Positions 39,130-49,482 of a stretch of 64,000 bases of DNA are shown here, piece after piece (the first letter of the stretch is position 1; every line of letters begins with the position of its first letter). The notes under the pieces are model-generated. The model was given only the letters and a program-made list of their open reading frames with translations, had not been told where the DNA came from and made no database searches. The translations under genes and the position numbers were made by a program. The DNA is from Chersky-840 sp963811775. GTDB lineage: Bacteria > Actinomycetota > Acidimicrobiia > Acidimicrobiales > UBA8190. The DNA is taken from assembly GCA_963811775.1 (NCBI GenBank), contig CAWESO010000017.1, positions 62,001-126,000 of the forward strand, written 5' to 3'.

Positions 39130-40469
39130 TCAGCGTTCTCCGTCCTGGTCCTCGACAGCGCCGCTCGGCCGGCGCAGGCGGTGGGCGAGCGCCGCCTCGG
39201 CGCCGTGTTCGCTCGGCTCGTAGTAGGCGCGGCCGGCCACCTGCGCAGGACGGTAGTCCTGTTCGACCCAACCTCGGGGGTCGTCATGGGGATAGCGATA
39301 TCCCTCACCGTGGCCCAGCTCGGTCGCCCCGTGGTAGTGCGCGTCGCGCAGGTGGGTGGGCACATCGGCGCGCGGGCCGTCCCGGGCGTCGGCGCGGGCT
39401 CGGCCCAGGGCCACCGTGACCCGGTTCGACTTGGGCGCGCACGCCAGGTACACCACGGCCTGGGCCAGGTTGAGCTGGGCTTCGGGCAGCCCGACGAACT
39501 CCACCGCCCGCGCCGCGGCATCGGCCACCACCAGGGCGAGCGGATCGGCCAGCCCCACGTCCTCGCTGGCCAGGATGACCAGGCGCCGGGCGATGAACCG
39601 GGCGTCCTCTCCCCCTCGAGCATGCGGGCGAACCAGTACAGGGCGGCGTCGGGGTCCGAGCCCCGGATCGACTTGATGAGCGCGCTCACCTGGTCGTAGT
39701 GGGCGTCGGCCCCCTGGTGCAGCAGGCGCCCGGCCCGGGCCCGCTCCACCACGGCCGCGGTGATCGGCCCGCCCTCGGCCAGCGCCACGGCCACCTCGAG
39801 GGTGCCGAGGGCGGCCCGGGCGTCACCGTCGGCCACCGCCACCATGGCCGCCACGGCCTCCGCGTCGGCGTCGGCCTCTTCGGCCCGCAGCCCGCGCCCG
39901 ATGACCTCGGCCAGCTCGCTGTCGTCGAGGGGCTCGAGGCGCCACAGCGTCGCCCGGCTCAGCAACGGCGAATTCACGGCGAAGAAGGGGTTCTCGGTGG
40001 TGGCCCCGATGAGGACCACGAGCCCCTCCTCCACGGCGGGGAGGAGGGCGTCTTGCTGCGACTTGTTGAACCGGTGCACCTCGTCGACGAAGAGGATCGT
40101 CCCCCGGCCCTGCTCACCGAGCAGGCGCCGGGCCTCGTCCAGGGCGGCGCGGACGTCGGCCACGCCGGCGTTGACGGCCGACAACGGGACGAAGGTCTTG
40201 GCCGTGGTGGCCGCCACCACCTGGGCCAGCGTCGTCTTCCCCGTGCCGGCCGGGCCCCACAGGATCGCCGAGATCAGGCGGTCGGCTTCGATGAGGACCC
40301 GCAGCGGCGCGTCCGGCGCCACCAGGTGGCGCTGCCCCACGATGTCGTCGAGGGTGCGGGGGCGCAGGCGCGCCGCCAGAGGGGCGCGTTGGCGGAGCCG
40401 GTCCGCGGCGGCCTGGGCGAAGAGGTCCGGGGCGCCCGCCCCGGGGCGGCGTGGTGGCGGGCTGGGCAC
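39130..40469 (-). CDS. rarA: Replication-associated recombination protein A (RarA/MgsA), with an apparent frameshift
   Basis: A clamp-loader-like AAA+ ATPase acting at stalled forks. GTG at 40469 leads to LAARLRPRTLDDIVGQRHLV, Walker A in WGPAGTGKTTLAQV, Walker B in TILFVDEVHRFNKSQQDAL, sensor 1 in LIGATTENPFF, and the tetramer-domain start HYDQVSALIKSIRGSDPDAALYW. The frame breaks at LEGG. The other frame continues DARFIARRLVILASEDVGLADP and LNLAQAVVYLACAPKSNRV to 39130. One extra base in the plus-strand C5 run 39611-39615 restores 446 residues. Unrepaired, the first frame runs on through the sedolisin and falsely suggests a fusion. Confidence 0.92.
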
Positions 40470-40497
40470 GGACCGGTGTCCCGTCGGCCCGACGGGG

Positions 40498-42240
40498 TCA
40501 GTCGCCCGCGGGGGTGACCCGCAGGCCCAGGTCGCGCAGCGCCCGCTCGGGCAACGCCTTGGGGGCACCGGTCATCGGGTCGGTCCCCGACTGCGTCTTC
40601 GGGAAGGCGATGATCTCGCGCAGGTTGTCCTCGCCCGCCAGCACGGCGACGAAACGGTCGACGCCGACGGCGAACCCGCCGTGGGGGGGCGCGCCGTAGC
40701 GGAAGGCGCGCAACAGGAACCCGAAGCGCGCCTCGGCCTCCTCGGGGGGGATGCCCAGCGCGTCGAAGACGCTCCGCTGGATGTCCTCGCGATGGATCCG
40801 GATCGACCCCGACCCGAGCTCCGAGCCGTTGAGCACGAGGTCGTAGGCCTGCGAGCGCACGCGGGCCGGGTCCGTTGCGAGCAGGTCGATGTCGTCGAGG
40901 TGCGGCATCGTGAAGGGGTGATGGGCGGCCTGGAGGTTGCCGTCCTCGTCGGTGCCGTCGAACATCGGGAACTCGGTCACCCACAGGAACCGCAGCCCAC
41001 CGTCGCCCACCGGGGGCCGGCCCAGGTCGAGGCGCACCTGCCCGAGCACCTCGCACGTCGTGCGCCACTCGTCGGCGACGACGAGCACGAGATCGCCGGG
41101 CACCGCGCCCGTGGCCGACACGAGCCCGGCCCGCTCGGCGTCGGACAGGACCTTGTCGAGGGGAGAGGTCAGCTCGACCGGTGCCGTCGCCGCCACCTTG
41201 AACCAGGCCAGGCCCTTGGCCCCGAGCCCCTTGGCCCGATCCACCAGGGCGTCGAGCCGGTTGCGGGGAAGCGAGGCGCCGTCGGCGACGCGCAGCGCCT
41301 TGACGCACGGGGCGGCGAAGGCCCGCACCTCGGCGCCGGCGAAGACCGGTCCCAGGTCCACGAGCTCCATGTCGAAGCGCAGGTCGGGCTTGTCCACGCC
41401 GAAGCGGTCCATGGCCTCGTGCCACGTCATCGTCGCGATGTCCGACGGCACCTCGCCCAGCGCGGCCTCGGTGGCGTCGACGACGGCGACGGTCACCGCC
41501 TCCTGCACGTCGCGCTCGGTCACGAACGAGGCCTCGATGTCGAGCTGAGAGAACTCGAACTGCCGGTCGGCCCGCAGGTCCTCGTCGCGCAGGCACCGCG
41601 CCACCTGGAAGTAGCGGTCCATCCCCGCCACCATGAGCAGCTGTTTGGCGATCTGCGGGCTCTGGGGCAGCACGTAGAACTTGCCCCGGTTGAGACGCGA
41701 CGGCACGGCGAACTCGCGCGCCCCCTCGGGGGTGGGCGTCCACAGCAGGGGTGTCTCCACCTCGCAGAAGCCCTGGCGCACCATCGCGGCGCGCATGGCC
41801 CCGAGCACCCGACCCCGCAGCCTGAGGTTGCGCTGCATGCGGGGCCGGCGCAGGTCGACGAAGCGGTACCGCAGCCGCACCGACTCGTCCACCTCGGCCC
41901 GGTCGTCGACGGGGAACGGCGGCGGCTCGGCCTCGGACAGGACCTCGACCTCGCACTCGGTCAGCTCGATCTCGCCCGTGGGCAGATCGGCGTTGGCCTT
42001 GTCGGCCGGGCGCAGCCGGACCGTGCCGGTGACGCGCACCACCCACTCGCTGCGGACGTCGACCGACCCGTCGACCACGCACTGGACCGTGCCGCTGAAG
42101 TCGCGCAGGTCGAGGAAGGCCAGGTGCTCCCCGTGCTCGCGCCGCCGCCCCACCCATCCGCACAGCGACACGCTCGTGTCGACGTGCTCGGGCCGCAACT
42201 CGCCGCACAGATGGGTTCGCATCCCCGTCATGGCCGTCAC
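40498..42240 (-). CDS. aspS: Aspartyl-tRNA synthetase (probably non-discriminating Asp/Asn type)
   Basis: It charges tRNA-Asp, and in many actinobacteria also tRNA-Asn. It is 580 residues. The OB-fold anticodon domain has LCGWVGRRREHGEHLAFLDLRD. Class II motif 1 is near MRAAMVRQGFCEVETPLL; motif 2 is FQVARCLRDEDLRADRQFEFSQLDIE. The GAD insertion lies in the middle. Motif 3 is GVDRFVAVLAGEDNLREIIAFPK. GTG at 42240 overlaps the hisS stop as GTGA. Confidence 0.95.
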   Translation of the reverse strand: MTAMTGMRTHLCGELRPEHVDTSVSLCGWVGRRREHGEHLAFLDLRDFSGTVQCVVDGSVDVRSEWVVRVTGTVRLRPADKANADLPTGEIELTECEVEVLSEAEPPPFPVDDRAEVDESVRLRYRFVDLRRPRMQRNLRLRGRVLGAMRAAMVRQGFCEVETPLLWTPTPEGAREFAVPSRLNRGKFYVLPQSPQIAKQLLMVAGMDRYFQVARCLRDEDLRADRQFEFSQLDIEASFVTERDVQEAVTVAVVDATEAALGEVPSDIATMTWHEAMDRFGVDKPDLRFDMELVDLGPVFAGAEVRAFAAPCVKALRVADGASLPRNRLDALVDRAKGLGAKGLAWFKVAATAPVELTSPLDKVLSDAERAGLVSATGAVPGDLVLVVADEWRTTCEVLGQVRLDLGRPPVGDGGLRFLWVTEFPMFDGTDEDGNLQAAHHPFTMPHLDDIDLLATDPARVRSQAYDLVLNGSELGSGSIRIHREDIQRSVFDALGIPPEEAEARFGFLLRAFRYGAPPHGGFAVGVDRFVAVLAGEDNLREIIAFPKTQSGTDPMTGAPKALPERALRDLGLRVTPAGD

Positions 42241-43529
42241 AGCTCGTCCTTCGTGTCCGTCGTCGAATTCTCCCGCAGCCACTGCACCACCGCCGACGCC
42301 GGGACCGCCTCCTGGGGCCCCTCGTGGCGCAAGGGCCTGATCGTCACGACGTGGCCGGCGAGCTCCTCGGGGCCGACGATGAGGGCGTAGCGCGCCCCGG
42401 AGCGGTCGGCCTGCTTGAACTGCGATTTGAGCGAGCGGCCATCGTAGGCGCGCACGGCGCCGAGACCGGCCCGGCGCAGCTGCGCACACAGGGCCCGGGC
42501 CGCACCGCCCCCCGTCACGTCGACCACGAAGGCGTCGGGGTACGGGGGGTCGAGCGCGAACACGCCCTCGGCGTCACAGGCCAGGAGGAGGCGCTCGATC
42601 CCGATGCCGAAGCCGATGCCGGGGCTCGGCGGCCCGCCGATGGCCTCGGCCAGGCCGTCGTAGCGCCCGCCCCCGCCCACCGCGTTCTGAGCCGAGGTCA
42701 ACGACGTCGCCGCGAACTCGAAGGTGGTGCGGGTGTAGTAATCGAGCCCGCGCACGAGTCGGGGCTCGAGCCGGTAGGCCACCTCGGCCTCGTCGAGCCC
42801 GGCGCGCACGCGGGCCAGGTGCGCGGCGCACGCCTCGTCGAGATAGTCGGTGATGCGGGGCGCGTCGTCGGTGACGGCCCGGCACTCGGGCCGCTTGCAG
42901 TCGAGGACCCGCAGCGGGTTCACCCGGTAGCGCTGGCGATGCTCGTCGCACAGCTCGCCGGCGTGCTCGTCGAGATAGGCCGTCAGCGCGGTGAGAAAGG
43001 CGGGGCGGCACGCCGCGCACCCCATCGAGTTCAGGGCCAGGTCCACCCGGCGCAGGCCCAGCCAGGCGTAGAAGTCCGCGGCCAGGGTGATCACCTCGAC
43101 GTCGACGTCGGCGTCGTCGGTCCCGAGCACCTCCACGCCGAGCTGGTGGTGCTGCTTGTAGCGCCCGGCCTGGGGCCGCTCGTAGCGGAAGGCGGGGGTG
43201 ATGTACCAGGCCTTCCACGGCACCGGCGGGTGGTGCTGGACGAAGGCCCGCACCACCGAGGCCGTGCCCTCGGGACGCAGCGCCACGGCGCGCCCGCCCC
43301 GGTCCTCGAACTCGTACATCTCCTTGCGCACGACGTCGCTGTCGGATCCGATGCCGCGCCGGAAGAGCTGGGCGTCTTCGAACATGGGGTTGAGCACCAG
43401 GCCGAACCCGGCCCGCTGGACCCGCCCGGCGAACTCGGCCACGAGCCGTTCCCAGCGCGCCGACTCGGGCCACAGCACGTCGTGGGTGCCCGCCGGGGCG
43501 CGCAGCGGCGCCGACTGATCGCCCCCCAC
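42237..43529 (-). CDS. hisS: Histidyl-tRNA synthetase
   Basis: It charges tRNA-His. It is 430 residues and uninterrupted. It begins with PLRAPAGTHDVLWPES; motif 2 region is ALRPEGTASVVRAFVQH and AFRYERPQAGRYKQHHQLGVE. Histidine-specific motifs are LVRGLDYYTRTTFEF and GGGGRYDGL, and motif 3 is GIGFGIGIERLLL. The anticodon-binding domain ends with SLKSQFKQADRSGARYALIVG. GTG at 43529 is 4 bases after the rel stop. Its stop overlaps aspS by 4 nt. Confidence 0.96.
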   Translation of the reverse strand: MGGDQSAPLRAPAGTHDVLWPESARWERLVAEFAGRVQRAGFGLVLNPMFEDAQLFRRGIGSDSDVVRKEMYEFEDRGGRAVALRPEGTASVVRAFVQHHPPVPWKAWYITPAFRYERPQAGRYKQHHQLGVEVLGTDDADVDVEVITLAADFYAWLGLRRVDLALNSMGCAACRPAFLTALTAYLDEHAGELCDEHRQRYRVNPLRVLDCKRPECRAVTDDAPRITDYLDEACAAHLARVRAGLDEAEVAYRLEPRLVRGLDYYTRTTFEFAATSLTSAQNAVGGGGRYDGLAEAIGGPPSPGIGFGIGIERLLLACDAEGVFALDPPYPDAFVVDVTGGGAARALCAQLRRAGLGAVRAYDGRSLKSQFKQADRSGARYALIVGPEELAGHVVTIRPLRHEGPQEAVPASAVVQWLRENSTTDTKDEL

Positions 43530-43533
43530 GAGC

Positions 43534-45776
43534 TCAGCCCTTCCGGCCGGGAAGCGTGCGGAAGGCGTCGAACACGCCGTCGAGGTGCTTCAGCGAGCTG
43601 ATGAGCGACTCCAGGTGGCCGGGGTCGGCCAGCTCCACGTCGAAGTTCATCCGGCTCACCCGGTCGGGCGCGGTCTGCGACGACGACGACACGATGTTGA
43701 GATGGTGCTCGGACACCACCCGGGTGACGTCCGACAGCAGCCGCGACCGGTCGAAGGCGAGGACCTCGATGGAGGCGACGAAGACGGTGGTCCCCTCGCG
43801 GTCCCACTCCACCTCGATGATCCGCTCCTGGCCCCCTGCGGCGAGGGCCGTGGCATTGGCGCAGTCGGCGCGGTGCACGCTCACGCCCCGGCCCCGGGTG
43901 ACAAAGCCGACGATCTGGTCGCCGGGCACCGGGGTGCAGCACCGTGACAGGCGCACCATGACGTCGTCGAGGCCCTCGACGTAGACCCCGACGGGCGACC
44001 CCCGCCGGGTGCGGGTGCGCAGGCCCGGGCCCACCGTGGTGGGGAGCTGCTCCTCGCCGCCGCCGCCGCGCAGGTCGCGGGCCAGGCGCTGGGCCACCGA
44101 GCGGGCCGAGACGTGGCCGTCGCCGATCGAGGCGTGCAGCGAGTCGAGGTCGACATAGTTCATCGCGGCGGCCAACCGCTCGAGGGCGTTGGAGGCGGCC
44201 AGCTTCTGCACGGGCAGGCCTTCCCGACGCAGGGCCTTCACGAGCTCCTCGCGCCCGGTCTCCATGGCGTCCTCGCGCCGCTCGCGGCTGAACCACTGCC
44301 GGATCTTGTTGCGGGCCCGGGGCGAGGCCACGATCTGGAGCCAGTCGCGCGACGGCCCGGCCGAGGGCACCTTGGACGTGATGATCTCCACGGTGTCGGC
44401 CGACTGCAGGGGCGTGTCCAGCGGGACCAGGCGGCCGTTCACCTTGGCCCCGATGCAGCGGTGGCCCACCTCGGTGTGGATCGAGTAGGCGAAGTCGATG
44501 GGCGTCGACCCCGCGGCGAGGGCGATGACCTTGCCCTTGGGGGTGAAGACGTAGACCTCGTCCTGCTCGAGGTCGAGCTTCAGCGTCTCGAGGAACTCCA
44601 GGGGGTCGATGGTCTCCTGCTGCCAGTCGACGATGCGCTGGAGCCACGCCATCTCCGCCGTGGTGGTGGCCGCCGCGTCCTTGGACTGCTCCTTGTAGCC
44701 CCAGTGCGCGGCGATGCCGTACTCGGCCCGGCGGTGCATCTCGTGCGTCCGGATCTGCACCTCGATGGGCTTGCCCTCGAGCCCGATGACGGTGGTGTGC
44801 AGCGACTGGTAGAGGTTGAACTTCGGGCTGTTGATGTAGTCCTTGAACCGGCCCTGCACCGGGCTCCAGATGGCGTGGATCGACCCCAGCGCGGCCCAAC
44901 AGTCCTTTTCGGACTCGACGATGACGCGCAGTCCGACGAGGTCGTGGATCTCGGCGAACTCCTTGCCCCGCACCACCATCTTCTCGTAGATGCTCCACAG
45001 GTGCTTGGGACGCCCGGTCACCTCGGCCTTCACACCCGACGCGCTGAGCCGCTCGCGCACGGCCACGAGCACGGCGGCGAGATAGTCGTCGCGCTCGGGG
45101 CGCGCGTGGCCACCATCTGCTCGATCTCGGCGTAGCGCTTGGGGTGCAGGGTGGCGAAGGCCAGGTCCTCGAGCTGCCACTTGAGCTCCTGGATCCCGAG
45201 ACGGTGGGCCAGCGGCGCGTAGATGTCGAGGGTCTCCTGGGCGGTGCGGCGCTGCTTCCACTCCGGCATCACCGCCACGGTCCGCATGTTGTGCAACCGG
45301 TCGGCGAGCTTGATGACGAGCACGCGCCAGTCCGTGGCCATGGCCACGAGCATCTTGCGCACCGTGGCCGCCTGCTGGGCCTCTTTGGAGTCGAACTGGA
45401 GCCGGTCGAGCTTGGTCACCCCGTCGACGATGGCGCCGACCTCGGGCCCGAACTCCTCGGTGACGTGCTCGAGGGTCAGCCCCGTGTCCTCCACGGCGTC
45501 GTGCAGCAGGGCCGAGGCCACCGACCGGGCGTCGAGGCCCAGCTCGGCCACGATGGTGGCGACGGCCACGGGGTGGGTGATGTAGGGCTCGCCGGTCTTG
45601 CGCAGCTGGCCCTCGTGCGCGGCCTCGGCCACCTGGCCGGCCCTGACGATGAGCTTGCGGTCCGCGGCGCTGGACCGGGGCCGCCGGGCGTCGAACGCGG
45701 CCAGGACGCCCCCCACCAGGTCGTCGAGCATCGCCGGCCGGCGGAACGGAGCAGCCAGACGCTCGACGGTGACCAC
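43534..45776 (-). CDS. rel: Bifunctional (p)ppGpp synthetase/hydrolase Rel, with an apparent frameshift
   Basis: Rel makes and degrades the stringent-response alarmone. The hydrolase domain has EGQLRKTGEPYITHPVAVA and SALLHDAVEDTGLT (HD motif), then KLADRLHNMRT. The frame breaks at about 45098, after EIEQMVATRAP. The other frame continues ERDDYLAAVLVAVRERL, the synthetase domain (DLVGLRVIVES, FKDYINSPKFNLYQSLHT, EVQIRTHEMHRRAEYGIAAHW), TGS (VFTPKGKVIALAAGSTPIDFAY) and ACT. One extra base in the G4 run 45097-45100 restores 747 residues. GTG at 45776 is leaderless with TACGGT. Confidence 0.93.
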
Positions 45777-45782
45777 CTACTC

Positions 45783-45788
45783 ACCGTA
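45783..45788 (-). promoter_or_regulatory. -10 element of rel (leaderless)
   Basis: TACGGT ends 6 nt before the GTG at 45776, the same hexamer and spacing as groES. Confidence 0.5.
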
Positions 45789-45847
45789 CCTGTCCGACCG
45801 GGCCTCAGGGCACCTCGACGGGGCCCCCCGACCAGGCTGCGCCGGGT

Positions 45848-47227
45848 CTAGCGCCGCTTGCCGCCCTTCTTCGAGCCCTTGCCCTTGCGGGGGCGGGGCG
45901 GCGGGCGCCGCGGGCTCGACGCCGCGCTGCGCGACCCACCGCCGCCGGTGGAACGGGCCGGGCCGCTCTTGGGCCGGGCCGTGGGCACCGCGGCGACGAC
46001 GTCGTCGTCGTCATCGATCTCGTCATCGGACACCGCCGTCGCCGTCGTCGGCCGCCGGGTGGCGGCGCCGGGCTTGAGGACCCCGGACTGACGTCGGGCG
46101 GCGGCGGCGTCGCGTCCGGCGCTCGAGCCGGTGCGGGCCCCGCCCGGGGCGCCGGCCTGCGACAGCACGGCCGCCTGGCGGGGGGTGAGCAGGCCGGCGC
46201 CCTCGGGGCGGTTGTCGAGCTTGCGCCGGATGTTGATGTAGCGCGCCTCGCGCTCTTTGAATCTGGCCAGGACCGGGGAGGCGATGAAGATCGAGGAGTA
46301 GGCCCCCGAGGTGAGCCCGATGACCAGGGCCAGCCCGAAGTACTGCAGCGTCGTCGCCCCGAGGAGCTGGGCGCCGATGACGAGCACGGCCAGGACAGGG
46401 AGGATGGCCACGAGCGAGGTGTTGATGGACCGGGCCAGGGTCTGGTTCATCGACAGGTTGACGATGTCGGTGTAGGTCATGCGTCCGGCGCCGAACTGGC
46501 CGCGGCTGTTCTCCTTCACCCGGTCGAACACCACCACCGTGTCGTAGAGCGAATACCCCAGGATGGTGAGCAAGGCGATCACCGTGTCGGGGGTGACCTG
46601 GAACCCGGCCAGCGAGTAGATCCCGGCCGTGACGAGCAGGTCGTGGATGACCGCGATCAGCGCCGCCATGGCCATCTTCCACTCGAAGCGGAACGAGATG
46701 TACACCACGACCACGATGAAGAAGACGAAGACGGCGAGCACCGCCTTGTCGCTGATCTGGCTCCCCCACGTCGGCCCCACGTCGGTGATCGACACCGACT
46801 CCGGGTTGATGTCGGCGATCTTGCCCAGGGCCGTGCTGACCGCGGCCTTGTTGGTGGCCTGCGCCGCGCTCGACTGCTTGGTCAGGTCGGCCTGGACCTG
46901 CACCGTGGCCGAGGACCCCTGGCCCAGCAGCTGCACGGTGGCGCCGGGCACGCCGGCGTTGGCCACGGCGGTCTGGACCTCGCTCACGGTGGCGTTGTGG
47001 GCGGGGATCTCCCACGACGTCCCCCCCTTGAAGTCGATGCCCCAGTTGAAGCCCTTGATCCCGAACGACGCCACGCCGGCCACGATGATGAGGAGCGACG
47101 CCGCGTACCACCACCGGCGCCGTCCGACGAAGTCGAACTTGGTCTCGCCCCGGTAGACGCGGACGAAGGGGTTCGGACGCGCCTCGCTCGGTGCCGGGTC
47201 CTCCAGGGTCAGCTGGGTCGTGCTCAT
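45848..47227 (-). CDS. secF: Protein translocase subunit SecF
   Basis: SecF works with SecD to pull exported proteins through SecYEG using proton motive force. It is 459 residues. TM1 is near residue 42, and the first periplasmic domain opens with FNWGIDFKGGTSWEI. TM2-6 include ISFRFEWKMAMAALIAVIHDLL, LTILGYSLYDTVVVFDRVKEN and SMNQTLARSINTSLVAILP. A tail of about 110 residues is unusual: acidic (DDEIDDDDDVV) then very basic (PRPRKGKGSKKGGKRR). ATG at 47227 overlaps the secD stop by 4 nt. Confidence 0.95.
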   Translation of the reverse strand: MSTTQLTLEDPAPSEARPNPFVRVYRGETKFDFVGRRRWWYAASLLIIVAGVASFGIKGFNWGIDFKGGTSWEIPAHNATVSEVQTAVANAGVPGATVQLLGQGSSATVQVQADLTKQSSAAQATNKAAVSTALGKIADINPESVSITDVGPTWGSQISDKAVLAVFVFFIVVVVYISFRFEWKMAMAALIAVIHDLLVTAGIYSLAGFQVTPDTVIALLTILGYSLYDTVVVFDRVKENSRGQFGAGRMTYTDIVNLSMNQTLARSINTSLVAILPVLAVLVIGAQLLGATTLQYFGLALVIGLTSGAYSSIFIASPVLARFKEREARYINIRRKLDNRPEGAGLLTPRQAAVLSQAGAPGGARTGSSAGRDAAAARRQSGVLKPGAATRRPTTATAVSDDEIDDDDDVVAAVPTARPKSGPARSTGGGGSRSAASSPRRPPPRPRKGKGSKKGGKRR

Positions 47228-48729
47228 GCCGGCGACTCACCTCCGAGAGCCAGGCCTCGGGCCACCCCGATGACGCGGGCCCCGGTGATGCGGGCGCTGC
47301 GGCCGAGCAGGATGACCAGGGGCCGGGTGAAGAAGAACGTGGTGAAGACGTCGAGCAGGGTGGAGAGCCCGAGGAAGAAGGCGAAGCCCCGCACCGTGCC
47401 CACGGCGAGGAGATAGAGCACGACCGCGGCCGCCAGTGACACCAGGTCGGCGGCCAGGACCGTGCGGAACGCCCCCTTGAAGCTCCGGTCCACGCTGGTG
47501 CGCACCGACCGCCCCGACCGGGCCTCGTCCTTCAGCCGTTCGAAGTACACGATGTAGGAGTCGACGGTGATCCCGACCGACACGATGACCCCGGTGACCC
47601 CCGATAAGTCCAGGGTCAGGTTCAACGACGAATGGCCCAGGGCCGAGACGATGGCCCACAGCAGGGCGGCCGTGGTCAGGAGCCCGGCCACCACGACGAC
47701 CCCGAGCACCCGGTAGTACAGGATCGTGTAGATGAGCACGAGGATGAGCCCGCCGATACCGGCCAGCAGCCCGGCCTTGAGCGACGACTTCCCCAAGGTG
47801 GGCGACACCGTCTCCTGGGTGAGGACGTTCAGCTTGGTCGGCAGGGAGCCGTAGTTGAGCTCGAGGGCGAGGGTCTTGGCCGTGGCCTGGGTGAAGCTCC
47901 CGCTGATCTCGCCCTTGCCCCCGAACGACGAGAACGACGCCTGCTGGGGCTGGATGAGCGGGGCCGACTCCACCAGCCCGTCGAGGTCGATGGCCACGTA
48001 CTGGTGGAAGTTGGCCTGCGCCACGTTGTCCCACGGCGTCACGGCCTTCAGGGTGTAGCTCACCGCCCACTGGCTGATGCTCGTGTCGAAGACGGCTGAG
48101 GCCGAGGCCACCGCGCTCCCCTTCAGCTGCGAGGGACCGAGGACGAAGCGGGCGTACTGCTGCGCCCCCGCCTGGGGGTCCGACGGGAGGAGCACGGTCT
48201 GCTTGGGGTCGTCGTTCTTGGTCGAGGGGTAGGGGGCGAAGGCCGGGTTGGGCGGGATGTTGTTGGCCGGTGTGCCCGAGGACGTGTTCACCGCCAGACT
48301 CGCCGCGGTGGTGGCGTACTGCCCACACGAGGGGAGCGGGCCGGTGGGCGCGGCCTTGCCCTTGGCCGGGGCCACGTAGGTGGGCGCGCCGCACAACACG
48401 GGCCGGAAGTAGAGCTGGGCCGTGGTCCCGATGAGCTTGATGAGCGCCCCCGGGTTCTTCACGCCCGGGAACTGCACCACGACGTTGCCGCCCTGGGAGT
48501 CGACGGTCGACCCCGACACGCCCGCCCCGTCGACCCGGTTGCGGATGATGTTGACGGTGGTGTCCATCTCGCCGCTCGTGATGGGGTGGGCCGGCTTGTA
48601 GACGACCTCGGACCCCCCGGCCAGGTCGAGGCCCAACTTGGGCGCCCACCCCGCACCGAGGGTGGCCGCGAACACGATGATCGTCAGCGCGACGGTGACC
48701 GCCAGGCTAATGACGAGCGACCGTTTCAT
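47224..48729 (-). CDS. secD: Protein translocase subunit SecD
   Basis: It is the partner of SecF in pre-protein export. It is 501 residues. TM1 (SLAVTVALTIIVFAATLG) is followed by the P1 domain start GLDLAGGSEVVYKP and IRNRVDGAGVSGSTVDSQGGNVVVQFPG. The middle is actinobacterial in style with a Pro/Lys-rich insertion. The C-terminal five-helix bundle has DLSGVTGVIVSVGITVDSYIVYFERLKDEARSG in short conserved blocks. ATG at 48729 overlaps the yajC stop by 4 nt, so yajC-secD-secF is one coupled operon. Confidence 0.95.
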   Translation of the reverse strand: MKRSLVISLAVTVALTIIVFAATLGAGWAPKLGLDLAGGSEVVYKPAHPITSGEMDTTVNIIRNRVDGAGVSGSTVDSQGGNVVVQFPGVKNPGALIKLIGTTAQLYFRPVLCGAPTYVAPAKGKAAPTGPLPSCGQYATTAASLAVNTSSGTPANNIPPNPAFAPYPSTKNDDPKQTVLLPSDPQAGAQQYARFVLGPSQLKGSAVASASAVFDTSISQWAVSYTLKAVTPWDNVAQANFHQYVAIDLDGLVESAPLIQPQQASFSSFGGKGEISGSFTQATAKTLALELNYGSLPTKLNVLTQETVSPTLGKSSLKAGLLAGIGGLILVLIYTILYYRVLGVVVVAGLLTTAALLWAIVSALGHSSLNLTLDLSGVTGVIVSVGITVDSYIVYFERLKDEARSGRSVRTSVDRSFKGAFRTVLAADLVSLAAAVVLYLLAVGTVRGFAFFLGLSTLLDVFTTFFFTRPLVILLGRSARITGARVIGVARGLALGGESPA

Positions 48730-49374
48730 GACTTCTTTTTATCCTGGCCGCCGCCGCCATCGGCGGCGCCCGTGTCGTCGTCCCCGGCGGCCGTGTCGTG
48801 GTCGTCGTCTGAGCCGGGGCCCGCCGCCTCGTTGTCGGCCACCTCGTTGTCGGCCACCTCGTTGTCGGCCACCTCGTTGTCGGCCACCGCGTTGTCGGCC
48901 ACCGCGTCGACGGCACCGCCGTCGTGCGACTCAGCGTCGTGGTCGTGCTCAGCCTCGCCGTGCTCGTCGTCGTCGTCGTGACCGGTCCGGTCGTGGTCGT
49001 AGTCCTCGTAGGCGCCGTGGGCCTCGTCGTCGTCGTGCTCGTCCCAGCTGGGCGTGTCGGTGGCGGGGTCGGTGAGCCGTCGGGCGATGGTCGAGCGCAG
49101 CACGGTGATGCGTGTCCCCGGGGCGGTCTCCAGGGTCACCCGGTCCGCTTGCACGTCCAGGACGGTCCCGAAGATGCCGGCGCCGGTGAGCACCTCGTCC
49201 CCGGCCGACAATTCCATGAGCGTGTCGCGCTCGGCGTCGGGCCTGCTGGGAGCGGGGGCGGATGAAGAAGAAGTAGCCCACGGCGAAGATGACCACCAGG
49301 AAGATGAGCGAGAACGCAGAGCTCCCGCTGCTGGTGGTGCTCTTCGAGCCCGACGACGCGGCCATGACGCTCAC
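48726..49374 (-). CDS. yajC: Preprotein translocase subunit YajC, with a long acidic tail and an apparent frameshift
   Basis: YajC is the small partner of SecDF. The first frame gives a Ser-rich start and the single helix FSLIFLVVIFAVGYFFFIRPRSQQ. At about 49246 the frame changes to give TLMELSAGDEVLTGAGIFGTVLDVQ, the family's SH3-like part. Removing one base restores about 215 residues, twice the usual length. The extra half is an Asp/Glu/His-rich tail with five VADNE/VADNA repeats encoded by a 15-bp minisatellite, ending KKKS. The start is GTG 49374 or ATG 49365. A TAACAT at 49435-49440 could be its -10, about 60 nt upstream. Confidence 0.85.
48827..48901 (-). repeat. 15-bp tandem repeat, five copies, in the yajC tail
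   Basis: The plus-strand unit CCTCGTTGTCGGCCA is perfect for four copies from 48827. The fifth reads CCGCGTTGTCGGCCA. It encodes the VADNE pentapeptide and, in its length, is a likely site of slippage. Confidence 0.85.
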
Positions 49375-49482
49375 GACGGCGGGGATGGAGAGGAAGGTCA
49401 GTGGAATGGTGGGCTCCGGCCTAGAGAACGGCTGATGTTACTCCAGCCCTCCCCGGGCGCCCTGGTCAGCCGGCTCCCGGCC

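Noticed and set aside
36156..40568. A single 1470-residue frame suggesting a RarA-sedolisin fusion
   Set aside because: The RarA part leaves its family frame at a G homopolymer, and the true RarA C-terminus is found in another frame to 39130. The sedolisin has its own start and signal sequence.
44977..45261. Programmed frameshifting in rel
   Set aside because: No slippery heptamer or downstream structure is apparent, and the same kind of break occurs in nine other genes.
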